From the NCBI GenBank assembly GCA_050633365.1, contig JBOEGJ010000009.1, positions 210,639-274,638 on the forward strand: 64,000 nt of DNA, written 5' to 3'. A program made the position numbers and the translations under genes. This stretch comes from Pseudomaricurvus sp050633365 (GTDB lineage Bacteria > Pseudomonadota > Gammaproteobacteria > Pseudomonadales > Cellvibrionaceae). The notes below the pieces were generated by a model. That model had not been told where the DNA came from, did not search any database, and worked only from the letters and a program-made list of their open reading frames with translations. Of the stretch, positions 41,532 through 49,329 are shown in pieces (within the stretch, counting starts at the first letter, position 1; each line of letters begins with the position of its first letter).

Positions 41532-42011
41532 TCAGAGGCCGCTTAGAACAGCGTCCGCGCCCGAAACGCTCACTGCAGTCGCGTCGGGCTCGATCGCAAA
41601 GCTAATCACTTTGCCGTCACGAACCACCGCTGCATAGCGCTGAGTACGCATGCCTAGCCCAAGTTCTGTCAGATCGAGCAATTGGCCCGCCGCCTTAGCA
41701 AAGGCTTGGCTTCCGTCCGCCAAAAAGTGGACATGTTCAGGTGGGTTCAACCCATCAGCCCAAGCCTTAACAACGAAAAAATCGCTCGTGGCAAGGATCA
41801 CGATTTCATCGACGCCTTTAGAACGAAAATCCCCCGCTTTGGCCAAATACCCCGGAACATGATCGTCTGCGCAGGTTGGCGTAAACGCACCCGGCATCGC
41901 GACCAAGAGTATTGTTTTTCCTTGCGAAAAATCTGCAAGATCGACCTGATTTATCTCGCCGCCAACAAACTGTTGAACTGGTGTGGACGGTATTTTTGAT
42001 CCGACTTTCAT
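41532..42011 (-). CDS. Peroxiredoxin, Prx5/AhpE-like redoxin family
   Basis: A 159-residue thiol peroxidase of the Prx5 type. PGAFTPTCADDHVPGY holds the PxxxTxxC peroxidatic cysteine near residue 48, and the arginine of the active site appears in GMRTQRYAAVV. Prx5 proteins reduce hydrogen and organic peroxides and need a thiol donor. It is the last gene of the aco operon, 27 bp after an AhpD-like gene. The neighbouring CxxC protein and the lipoyl-bearing AcoC are candidates for its electron supply. Confidence 0.9.
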   Translation of the reverse strand: MKVGSKIPSTPVQQFVGGEINQVDLADFSQGKTILLVAMPGAFTPTCADDHVPGYLAKAGDFRSKGVDEIVILATSDFFVVKAWADGLNPPEHVHFLADGSQAFAKAAGQLLDLTELGLGMRTQRYAAVVRDGKVISFAIEPDATAVSVSGADAVLSGL

Positions 42012-42038
42012 GTACTTCTCCTAGAATGCTATGTGGCG

Positions 42039-42371
42039 CTAGAGATTGTCATAGGCATCAAGTGCCTTTGCCGCGTAGACCGTGCCGGGCCCACCAGACA
42101 TCTCAATCGTGACGGCCAAAACTTCGACCAGAATGTCGCGTTCGACGCCATGGGACTTGGCTTCGTTCACATGATAGATGATGCAATCCTCACAGCCACG
42201 GGCGGCCGCGATTGCAACAGCGATTGCTTCCTTCATGGCCTTAGAAACTTTGCCATCTTTGGCTGCTGTATCTGCAAGCCCTTTGAATGCCATCATCGTT
42301 TTTTGATCGGCTTTGAACAAGCCCATCAATCGGTTATTGGCCTCGGCCAACTTATCTTTATGTGCAGTCAT
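42039..42371 (-). CDS. AhpD-like carboxymuconolactone decarboxylase family protein
   Basis: A 110-residue helical protein with the AhpD signature EAIAVAIAAARGCEDCIIYHV, in which the CxxC pair and the following histidine form the redox site. True carboxymuconolactone decarboxylases lack this pair. AhpD proteins pass electrons from lipoylated E2 proteins to a peroxiredoxin. Here the gene lies between acoC, which encodes a lipoyl protein, and a peroxiredoxin gene. The ATG at 42371 gives the normal family length; a longer upstream frame reads through an intercistronic hairpin and is rejected. Confidence 0.87.
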   Translation of the reverse strand: MTAHKDKLAEANNRLMGLFKADQKTMMAFKGLADTAAKDGKVSKAMKEAIAVAIAAARGCEDCIIYHVNEAKSHGVERDILVEVLAVTIEMSGGPGTVYAAKALDAYDNL

Positions 42372-42393
42372 TTGCGTATCTTTCTTTCGTTTT

Positions 42394-42424
42394 CTCGTCC
42401 GGCGGGGGGAGAACGCCGGACGAG
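42394..42424 (-). terminator. Intercistronic hairpin after acoC
   Basis: CTCGTCCGGCG (42394-42404) and CGCCGGACGAG (42414-42424) form a perfect 11-bp GC-rich stem with a 9-base loop. It lies between acoC and the AhpD-like gene and probably partly uncouples the redox pair from acoABC. Confidence 0.7.
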
Positions 42425-42508
42425 TCAGGGGATGTGCTCGCGACAAGACAGCTAAACGAGACACATCAGCTGCACTTCCGCATGTCTGCAGAAGTAAACT
42501 GACCGAGA

Positions 42509-43609
42509 TTAAAGCTGCTCTTTGACCAGCTCGTTCACACGTCCAGAGTTTTCCATCATTGCCATGTGCCCAGCGCCTTCGATCACTTCGACCTTGGCTC
42601 CGCTCACTGCGCCTGAGTGACTTTGCGGAATCACCGCATCCTCTGCGCCCCAAATCACGGTCGTAGGCACGCCTGATCCAGCCACACTTTCGGCAATGCT
42701 CACGCCTTGTTTGCCTTCTGAAAACAGATTGCTACTAAGGGCTTCCAAAAACGCTTGGACACCATCGAGGCGTTTGTATTTCAACAGGTCGTCCACCATA
42801 GAGCGGCTGACAAGACCCGCGTCAGCAAAGAGGTGCTTCAGCTTTGGCTTTAGCTCTTTACGCGATGCCGCCGAGACAAATCCGTCGATGTAATCAGCGT
42901 TGATTTCATCACCGAGCCCTGCCGAGCAAATCAACGTCAACGAGGACACGCGATTGCTGTGCTTAATGGCCATTTGCCCTGAAACCAATCCACCCATGGA
43001 ATGGCCAACAAGATGAGCCTTATCGATGGAAAGATGATCCATCAGCTGTGTCACTGCCTGCACCATCGTGCCAAGATCTGGCGACTCTATGGTTTTCACC
43101 GAGCCACCATGCCCCGGTAGATCAAGTGCATAGACAGGTGCGTCCGCTGCAATCGCATCCACGTTAAACAACCAGTTGTCACTGTCGCCGCCAAAGCCAT
43201 GGATAAAGATAACCGGCGTGCCTTCGCCTTCGCGCGTCATGTAACGGATGCGCCCGATATCCAGATCAACAGTTAGATGACTTGGAACTTCTTCCTCATC
43301 TTCTTCGACTTCTGGCATCTCAAAGGCATCCACATAGGCGTCGACTTCGGCGTCAGACACTTCAACCGGTGCCATAACGCCAAGCAAAGCTTGAACAGGA
43401 TAAACTTCGCCCGCCGCACCGACACAGCGTCGTAAGAGGCCACCGTCGGCGGCCTCCACAACGTTTGCGATCTTATCGGTTTCGACATCCATGATCTCGT
43501 CGCCGGGTTTGATTTCAGTGCCTGCTTCTACATGCCAGGCGGCTAGAGTGCCCTCCTTCATCGAGAGCCCCCATTTCGGCAACAGGATTGGTACGATTTG
43601 ATCGCTCAT
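42509..43609 (-). CDS. acoC: Acetoin dehydrogenase E2 component (lipoyl domain fused to alpha/beta hydrolase)
   Basis: A 366-residue AcoC. Residues 1-80 form a lipoyl domain with the modified lysine in MDVETDKIAN (about residue 47). An acidic linker follows (PEVEEDEEEVP). From about residue 115 comes an alpha/beta-hydrolase domain with IFIHGFGGDSDNW, the nucleophile motif GHSMGG and a final GAGHMAMME histidine. This fusion is specific to acetoin dehydrogenase and not to pyruvate dehydrogenase E2, and is the best evidence for the aco assignment. It transfers the acetyl group from E1 to CoA. Starts 6 bp after acoB. Confidence 0.92.
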   Translation of the reverse strand: MSDQIVPILLPKWGLSMKEGTLAAWHVEAGTEIKPGDEIMDVETDKIANVVEAADGGLLRRCVGAAGEVYPVQALLGVMAPVEVSDAEVDAYVDAFEMPEVEEDEEEVPSHLTVDLDIGRIRYMTREGEGTPVIFIHGFGGDSDNWLFNVDAIAADAPVYALDLPGHGGSVKTIESPDLGTMVQAVTQLMDHLSIDKAHLVGHSMGGLVSGQMAIKHSNRVSSLTLICSAGLGDEINADYIDGFVSAASRKELKPKLKHLFADAGLVSRSMVDDLLKYKRLDGVQAFLEALSSNLFSEGKQGVSIAESVAGSGVPTTVIWGAEDAVIPQSHSGAVSGAKVEVIEGAGHMAMMENSGRVNELVKEQL

Positions 43610-43615
43610 TTGATA

Positions 43616-44623
43616 TCAAGCTCCCATAGTCTTGCGCACAGCGTCGGCGATTTTGTCAGGCGACGGGATGTAGAGATCTTCGAGCGACGGCGAGAATGGC
43701 ATAGGCGCGTGTGGCGCTGTCACCATTTCGATTGACGCTTTCAGAGACTTGAAGGCCTCTTGTGCAACCTGCGCCGAAACATCCGCAGCGATAGAGCAAC
43801 GCGGGTTTGCTTCATCAACACAAACCAAACGACCCGTTTCCTCAACGCTTTCGATCACTGTGTCCATGTCGATTGGGCTAAGTGTGCGCAAGTCGATGAC
43901 CTCAACGTCGATCCCCTCTTTCTTAAGGGTTTCGGCAGCCGCCAGCGAATTAGGAACCATCAACCCATAGGCAACGATTGTCACATCACTGCCTTCGCGC
44001 GCGATGTTGGCCTCGCCAAATGGAATTGCATAGGGCTCCTCAGGCACATCACATTCGGACGCATAGAGGTTCTTGTGCTCCAGGAAGATGACCGGATCAT
44101 TGTCGCGGATCGCTTGGATCAACAGTCCCTTGGTATCATAGGCGTTTGACGGGCAAACCACCTTAAGACCCGGGATGTGCGTGACAAGCGGTGTCAGCAT
44201 TTGGCTATGTTGAGCCGCAGCGCGAAAACCGCCACCACACATTGCACGGATCACAACCGGCGTTTCTGCCTTGCCGCCGAACATGTAACGGAACTTGGCA
44301 GCTTGGTTGAAAATTTGGTCAAAACAGACGCCCAAGAAGTCAACGAACATCAGTTCAGCCACAGGGCGCAAACCACAGGTTGCCGCGCCAACAGCCGCGC
44401 CGACATAGGCGCTTTCTGACAGAGGCGTATCGATCATCTGCTTTGGATGTTTGGCATAAAGGCCCTTAGAGACACCAAGAACACCGCCCCAAGCATCGTC
44501 TTCACCCTGCGCTCCTGCGCCACCGACAATATCTTCACCCATCATCAAAACGGTTGGGTCGCGCTCCATCTCCTGATCGAGGGCTTCGTTAACCGCGTCT
44601 TTCATACTCAATGTACGTGCCAT
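43616..44623 (-). CDS. acoB: Acetoin dehydrogenase E1 component beta subunit
   Basis: A 335-residue transketolase-type subunit. LSMKDAVNEALDQEMERDPTV, GEDIVGGAGAQGEDD, DTPLSESAYVGAAVGAA and AMCGGGFRAAAQHSQ are in the order of E1-beta proteins. AAAGGAGAG lies before the ATG. With AcoA it forms the thiamine-pyrophosphate E1 that cleaves acetoin to acetaldehyde and a hydroxyethyl-cofactor intermediate. The thiamine operon 10 kb away supplies the cofactor in a general sense. Confidence 0.92.
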   Translation of the reverse strand: MARTLSMKDAVNEALDQEMERDPTVLMMGEDIVGGAGAQGEDDAWGGVLGVSKGLYAKHPKQMIDTPLSESAYVGAAVGAATCGLRPVAELMFVDFLGVCFDQIFNQAAKFRYMFGGKAETPVVIRAMCGGGFRAAAQHSQMLTPLVTHIPGLKVVCPSNAYDTKGLLIQAIRDNDPVIFLEHKNLYASECDVPEEPYAIPFGEANIAREGSDVTIVAYGLMVPNSLAAAETLKKEGIDVEVIDLRTLSPIDMDTVIESVEETGRLVCVDEANPRCSIAADVSAQVAQEAFKSLKASIEMVTAPHAPMPFSPSLEDLYIPSPDKIADAVRKTMGA

Positions 44624-44651
44624 TTATTCTCTCCTTTCTTTGTCTTTTGTG

Positions 44652-45632
44652 TCAGTAGGCGACGTAGACGTCGGTCGTCAGTTCTTCAGCAGCAGGCAGC
44701 GGCGCGGCCTTTGCTTCTTCGACAGCTTCTTCGATGAGCGCGAGAACTTCAGTGTCGATTGCATCAAGTTCTGCATCCGAAAGCACGCCAGCTTCGGTAA
44801 CTTTCGCGCGGAAGATTTTCAGACAATCGCGGTTCTTGCGGTTGTCTTCGTTCTCACCGGGCGCACGATAGGTCTGTGCATCCCCTTCAAAGTGACCGAA
44901 GAAGCGGATCATCTTACATTCAAGAAGCGTTGGACCTGCACCTTCACGTGCGCGTTTGACGACTTCGCCAGCGGCCTCGTAGACGGCAAAGAAGTCAGTC
45001 CCGTCGACAGTGATGCCCGGCATGCCGAAACCTGTCGCGCGATCGACGTAGCTGTCTGACGCAACAGCGTAATCCACTGACGTCGATTCCGCATATCCGT
45101 TGTTTTCAACGACAAAGATTGCAGGAAGGTTCCAAATTGCGGCCAAGTTCATTGATTCCAGAACCGTGCCTTGGTTTGACGCGCCATCACCAAAGAATGT
45201 GATGCCTACGCCGTCGTGGCCAAGCTTCTGAGCAGCCAAAGCCGCGCCGCAAACCAATGGGGCACCAGCACCAAGAATGCCGTTTGCGCCCATCATGCCT
45301 TTTGACAGGTCGGCAATGTGCATTGAACCGCCCTTACCAGCACATGAGCCCGTCGCTTTGCCGTAGATTTCCGCCATCATGCCTTTCACATCGACGCCTT
45401 TGGCGATGCAGTGGCCGTGGCCTCGGTGGGTTGACGCGATGCGGTCATGATCTTCTAGATGCATCATGATACCAACGCCTGAGGCTTCTTCACCTGCGTA
45501 AAGGTGCACGAAGCCTGGAATGTCACCGCGACCGAAGTCGACATGCAAACGTTCTTCGAATTCACGGATCGTCTTCATCCGGCGATAGGCTTCCAAAAGC
45601 CCATCTTTCTCCAATGGGAATGGGTTGCTCAT
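44652..45632 (-). CDS. acoA: Acetoin dehydrogenase E1 component alpha subunit
   Basis: A 326-residue E1-alpha. The thiamine-pyrophosphate motif GDGASNQGTVLESMNLAAIWNLP begins near residue 166 with GDG and ends at the N of the NN pair further on (FVVENNGYAEST). HRGHGHCIAKG and GSMHIADLSKGMMG are the phosphorylation-loop and substrate blocks. GGGAGG precedes the ATG. It is 16 bp downstream of acoX and 28 bp before acoB. Similar to 2-oxo acid dehydrogenases, but placed as acetoin-specific by its operon. Confidence 0.92.
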   Translation of the reverse strand: MSNPFPLEKDGLLEAYRRMKTIREFEERLHVDFGRGDIPGFVHLYAGEEASGVGIMMHLEDHDRIASTHRGHGHCIAKGVDVKGMMAEIYGKATGSCAGKGGSMHIADLSKGMMGANGILGAGAPLVCGAALAAQKLGHDGVGITFFGDGASNQGTVLESMNLAAIWNLPAIFVVENNGYAESTSVDYAVASDSYVDRATGFGMPGITVDGTDFFAVYEAAGEVVKRAREGAGPTLLECKMIRFFGHFEGDAQTYRAPGENEDNRKNRDCLKIFRAKVTEAGVLSDAELDAIDTEVLALIEEAVEEAKAAPLPAAEELTTDVYVAY

Positions 45633-45648
45633 GAGGTCCTCCCTTTTC

Positions 45649-46689
45649 TTACTGAGCTACATGAAGCGAACCATTCGCTTCTTTCGTCAAAAGCCCGTGC
45701 TTGGCCGCATAGGCCATGCAATCGGGCACGTTGATTGTTCGGAATGCATCGGCTTGAAGCCGGATGCTCACTTCGTCGATTTCGCTGAAAGTCAGCTCGC
45801 GTTCTCCGTCGAGCGCAAAAGATCCGGCCGATACGCTAGGTAGATAAACGTCGTTAGGTTCAATCGTTTCGACCGCGCCAATGCCGACTTGTTCAATCAG
45901 GCCCGGCGCAATTGGGGCAGTCAGCTTTGCTTTCGCTGTTTCCAGCGGCAACAGTCGAACCCGTCTCCCTTTTGGCGTTTGTCGTCCGACCGGGGCCAAA
46001 AGGCCAATGATCGACGACATGCCGATCCCGTCAGGTTGGCCGAACGTCACAAAGAGATCGCGGAAGTTTTCTGTTTTCCAAATTGCGCGCGCACCGATGA
46101 AGCGCTCAGAGACGACCGCGACATCCACAAGCGCGATCTCGCGCAGATCGTTAACACGCACTTCCAAGCGTTTGTTGTACAAGAACGCATGCTCGCAAGG
46201 CACCTGCCCTGTCACCGCAAGACCTACTGCAAGGCCAGTAATCGTTGGCTCGCGCAACTCAGGGAACGCGTTGTTGGTTCCTGTAGACACGCCAGCAATC
46301 GGAATGTTCCCGCATTGGGACACGACAACACGGTTCGTGCCATCCCCGCCAAGGACGACGATTGCGCCAACGCCTTGATCGTGCATCTGGCGCGCAGCCT
46401 CTGCACTGTCATCGGACGTGCAGGTTACTGGCATGTTCAGATAGCTTACTTTTGGGAAGCGCTGGTTCCCTTGAGCAGCCTCGCGTTCGATTGTGCGCAT
46501 GAGCTGCGTTCGAATTCCGCCATTCTCTGGCATGATCACAACTTCTTCGACACCCGTCGCATTGAGCCCAGTGAGCAATCGAAGAACAATATTTGCACGA
46601 TCATTGATCGGCAAATTGCCCGCGTGGCTGACAATCCGCCGAATGTCTCGGGCAGAAACTGGGTTTGCGATGATGCCGACTTTGGTCAC
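45649..46689 (-). CDS. acoX: AcoX, ATP-NAD kinase-like protein of acetoin operons
   Basis: A 346-residue protein with the diacylglycerol/NAD-kinase nucleotide site (VVLGGDGTNRVV, near residue 108, and GVSTGTNNAFPE). It starts at a GTG preceded by AGGGAGG. AcoX occurs with acetoin dehydrogenase genes and its reaction is not settled; it is not required for the E1/E2 chemistry in the systems studied. First gene of the operon, with a perfect sigma-54 promoter at 46717-46732. Confidence 0.88.
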   Translation of the reverse strand: MTKVGIIANPVSARDIRRIVSHAGNLPINDRANIVLRLLTGLNATGVEEVVIMPENGGIRTQLMRTIEREAAQGNQRFPKVSYLNMPVTCTSDDSAEAARQMHDQGVGAIVVLGGDGTNRVVVSQCGNIPIAGVSTGTNNAFPELREPTITGLAVGLAVTGQVPCEHAFLYNKRLEVRVNDLREIALVDVAVVSERFIGARAIWKTENFRDLFVTFGQPDGIGMSSIIGLLAPVGRQTPKGRRVRLLPLETAKAKLTAPIAPGLIEQVGIGAVETIEPNDVYLPSVSAGSFALDGERELTFSEIDEVSIRLQADAFRTINVPDCMAYAAKHGLLTKEANGSLHVAQ

Positions 46690-46716
46690 GAGCTTAGCCT
46701 CCCTTTATCACTGATA

Positions 46717-46732
46717 AGCAACAAGCGTGCCA
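46717..46732 (-). promoter_or_regulatory. Sigma-54 promoter of the aco operon
   Basis: The minus strand reads TGGCACGCTTGTTGCT, matching both -24 and -12 elements with ideal spacing. The predicted transcript start is about 17 bases before the acoX GTG. Its 20-base core is identical to that of the dehydrogenase gene 26 kb away. Confidence 0.9.
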
Positions 46733-46793
46733 AAGATGTAGACGAGAGATTTTTCAGCCTATAATCAATAGAGTGAACAGCGGAGAAGATCAG

Positions 46794-47246
46794 ATGTATA
46801 AGGGTTTGCGTCTTGGAGTGCGCGCGATAATCGTTCAAGAAAACCGATTACTTTTGGTAAACGCCTATCCGGAAGGCTCTGGGCCAGAGCTATGGTGCGC
46901 ACCCGGCGGAGGGGTAGAAATGCACAGCTCGCTTCCCGAGAATTTGAAACGCGAAGTTCATGAAGAAACGGGTTTAGAGATCGAAGTGGGGTCGATGGCG
47001 CTGTTGAATGAGTTTCACGATCCCGACCTAGCGTTCCATCAAGTTGAAATCTTCTTTCGCGCAAACGTTCTATCGGGCGAGATTTCGGACAAGTGGATCG
47101 ACCCAGAAGGGATCGTGCAATCCCGCCGGTTCTTTTCGGCAGATGAGTTGAAGAGTTTGACGATTAAGCCTTCCTCTTTGACGCGGATCGCTTTCGATGC
47201 AGATGCGCCAATCTCATACGATCCCTTGGAAAGACTAATGCGGTGA
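46794..47246 (+). CDS. Nudix hydrolase
   Basis: A 150-residue Nudix protein starting at an ATG with GGAGAAG before it. The box reads GGVEMHSSLPENLKREVHEE followed by TGL. The REVHEETG core with its metal-binding glutamates is complete, but the glutamate of the GX5E part is replaced by serine. Nudix enzymes cleave nucleoside diphosphates linked to another group; the specificity here is unknown. It is divergent from acoX across the sigma-54 promoter and convergent with the CoxG-like gene. Confidence 0.85.
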   Translation: MYKGLRLGVRAIIVQENRLLLVNAYPEGSGPELWCAPGGGVEMHSSLPENLKREVHEETGLEIEVGSMALLNEFHDPDLAFHQVEIFFRANVLSGEISDKWIDPEGIVQSRRFFSADELKSLTIKPSSLTRIAFDADAPISYDPLERLMR

Positions 47247-47432
47247 ATCCTTGTTTTGATGCTGGGATATCCATTTCGAACTGCGCGAAGACCTGCGTTG
47301 CGCCATAGCCCCCAGGGCTCAACATCCAGCGCGACAGGAATATCGATCAAGCGCAAATTTCAACAAGCAGTCCATTCCCCGTCACGTCGCCCCGAAACGG
47401 CATCTTATTTACGGCTACCTTGGTATCGGCCT

Positions 47433-47972
47433 TCAGCTTGCGCGCTTTGTGTATTCATTAGACTGAGCGCCATAGCTCACAAGCTTCTTAAACCAGCCTT
47501 TCCTTTCTGTTTCATCGCCAGCGGCTTGGGACGGTCCTTCGATTTGTTTTTGTAGGTTCGCGAAAAACTGATCCGCCATCTTCTTTGCAAATCCGTCGAT
47601 AACCCGAGACCCTAGTTGCGCCAGCTTGCCGCCGACTTTGGCCTCGACGTTGTAATGGAGGATTGTCCCCTCTCCGTCGGCTTCCAGATGCACCTTCGCG
47701 CCGCCACTTGCGAGACCTGCAGCGCCACCTTTGCCTTCGCCGGTCAATGTCAAACTCGTGAAATGCACCATCTTGGAAAACGTGACCCTACCATCGAACC
47801 TTGCTTTGACTGGCCCAACTTTTTGCAGAACCGTTGCTTCGAAACCCTCTTCGGGCGAACCAGACATTTTACAACACCCTGGCACACAGGCCTCCAAAAC
47901 CTCTGCCGACAAAAGGGCATGCCAAACCGCGCCTTTAGACGCCTTGATTGTCTTTGATCCTACTAGGTTCAC
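47433..47972 (-). CDS. CoxG-like SRPBCC family protein
   Basis: A 179-residue protein. The GTG at 47972 has GGAGGAA in front and gives the usual family start (VNLVGSKTIKASKGAVWHAL). The SRPBCC hydrophobic-pocket fold is marked by VLEACVPGCCKMSG and KVGPVKARFDGRVTF, with the C-terminal amphipathic helix GSRVIDGFAKKMADQFF. CoxG proteins recruit CO dehydrogenase to the membrane, and relatives bind lipids or quinone-like ligands. No CO dehydrogenase genes are present. It has its own sigma-54 promoter and lies back to back with rpoN. Confidence 0.82.
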   Translation of the reverse strand: MNLVGSKTIKASKGAVWHALLSAEVLEACVPGCCKMSGSPEEGFEATVLQKVGPVKARFDGRVTFSKMVHFTSLTLTGEGKGGAAGLASGGAKVHLEADGEGTILHYNVEAKVGGKLAQLGSRVIDGFAKKMADQFFANLQKQIEGPSQAAGDETERKGWFKKLVSYGAQSNEYTKRAS

Positions 47973-48003
47973 AAATTCCTCCGACCATTTTTTATTGATT
48001 GCA

Positions 48004-48019
48004 AGCAACACACATGCCA
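48004..48019 (-). promoter_or_regulatory. Sigma-54 promoter of the CoxG-like gene
   Basis: The minus strand reads TGGCATGTGTGTTGCT. It keeps the GG/GC spacing and five-base gap, with two differences from the acoX core in the spacer. The GTG start is about 32 bases downstream, and the rpoN start codon is 33 bases away on the other strand. Confidence 0.82.
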
Positions 48020-48051
48020 ACTTGCGACCCCAAAAGGGCAAGGACAGCACA

Positions 48052-49329
48052 ATGCGCCAAATCCAGAAGCAAACGCAGACACAAAAACTCGCTTTGACTC
48101 AAACAATGCGAAGTTCATTGGCGCTGCTTGAGATGAGCCCAGAAGAGGCGACCGAAACGATAGAAAAGGAAAGGAGCCGGAACGCTTTTCTCTGCGCTAT
48201 CCCTACGGGCGGACCGAGCGGCGGCAACGCAACCGCTGCTCTTGAAGGCTCTTCTGAAGAAACGATGCTAAATGATGTGGCTCGGCAGATTGGCATGATC
48301 CGGCTCACCGCCCAAGACGCTCAACTTGCAAACGAATTGCTGCACAGCTTGGATGATCGCGGCTTTCTGACCGATGATTTCAGCGAGATGGCGGGCTATC
48401 TCGGCAGCTCTGCCGATGCGATTGCGCGGCTCATTCCAACGCTACAAAAACATGTCGAACCAGCGGGTCTTTTTGCCACTTCTTTAGCCGAATGCTTTCG
48501 GCTGCAACTGGAGGCGAAAAATCGCTTTGACCCTTTGATCGAAATACTGCTGGGCCGTCTCGATCTTATCGCGAAACAGAATGTCCCAGAAATTTGCGCC
48601 GTTTGTGGCGTCGACGAAGAAGATGCGCTTGAAATGCTCGACGATATCAGGAGCCTCGACCCCGCTCCACTGGTCGAAAAGCAGGAATTAACGCAAACGC
48701 AAGGTGCCCCCGAAATCATCATCCGGGAAGATGAAGACGGCACCCTAAAAGTGGAACTGAATGCCGAGGCTTTGCCCTCTATTCTGACAGATGACGGTCT
48801 GTTCTCTGCGACGTTAAAGACGGAAACGGACGGGTATGCGCAAAGCTATTATCGTGATTGCTATCGCGGTGCTGGGAACATGGTCCGCGCCATGCAAAAG
48901 CGCGCAAACACCCTGCTTGAAACGGGTCATGCTATTGCGAGAAGGCAAGAAAAGTACATCAAATCAGCTCGCGATCGAAACAAGCTGCCTCTGACCATTG
49001 AACAGCTTGCAGCTGAGGTTGGCGTGAACAAAAGCACCATCAGTCGTGCGCTAAAATCATGCAGCATTTTGACTGACCAAGGGACCTTTCCAGCGCAACA
49101 ATTCCTTGCACGCGGCCTAACGCCAGATCAAGAAGGCGACAAAACCCGAGACCAAGCGCTGCGTCGATTGTCATTGCTCATTAAGACGGAAAATCAAAAC
49201 CAACCAAGCTCTGACGAACAACTAAAGCAGCAGTTGGAAACGGCAGGTTTCAAACTGTCCCGTCGCACCGTCGCCAAGTATCGAAAAATGCTAAATATTC
49301 CCGGGGCGCACGCACGAAAACTTAGCTAA
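48052..49329 (+). CDS. rpoN: RNA polymerase sigma-54 factor, short divergent paralogue
   Basis: A 425-residue sigma-54, shorter than the usual 470-510. The ATG at 48052 gives a normal glutamine-rich region I (QTQKLALTQTMRSSLALLEMSPEE, residues 10-33) that meets the activator. The core-binding region follows. A helix-turn-helix lies near residues 314-345 (IEQLAAEVGVNKSTISRALK), and the RpoN box reads SRRTVAKYRK (403-412) against the canonical ARRTVAKYRE. Region II is short. The gene is embedded among five sigma-54 promoters and near an AcoR-type activator, so it may be a dedicated second sigma-54. It is divergent from the CoxG-like gene. Confidence 0.92.
   Translation: MRQIQKQTQTQKLALTQTMRSSLALLEMSPEEATETIEKERSRNAFLCAIPTGGPSGGNATAALEGSSEETMLNDVARQIGMIRLTAQDAQLANELLHSLDDRGFLTDDFSEMAGYLGSSADAIARLIPTLQKHVEPAGLFATSLAECFRLQLEAKNRFDPLIEILLGRLDLIAKQNVPEICAVCGVDEEDALEMLDDIRSLDPAPLVEKQELTQTQGAPEIIIREDEDGTLKVELNAEALPSILTDDGLFSATLKTETDGYAQSYYRDCYRGAGNMVRAMQKRANTLLETGHAIARRQEKYIKSARDRNKLPLTIEQLAAEVGVNKSTISRALKSCSILTDQGTFPAQQFLARGLTPDQEGDKTRDQALRRLSLLIKTENQNQPSSDEQLKQQLETAGFKLSRRTVAKYRKMLNIPGAHARKLS

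Noticed and set aside
42372..42653. N-terminal extension of the AhpD-like gene by 94 codons
   Set aside because: The extension would read through an 11-bp hairpin and the end of acoC; family proteins begin near the ATG at 42371.
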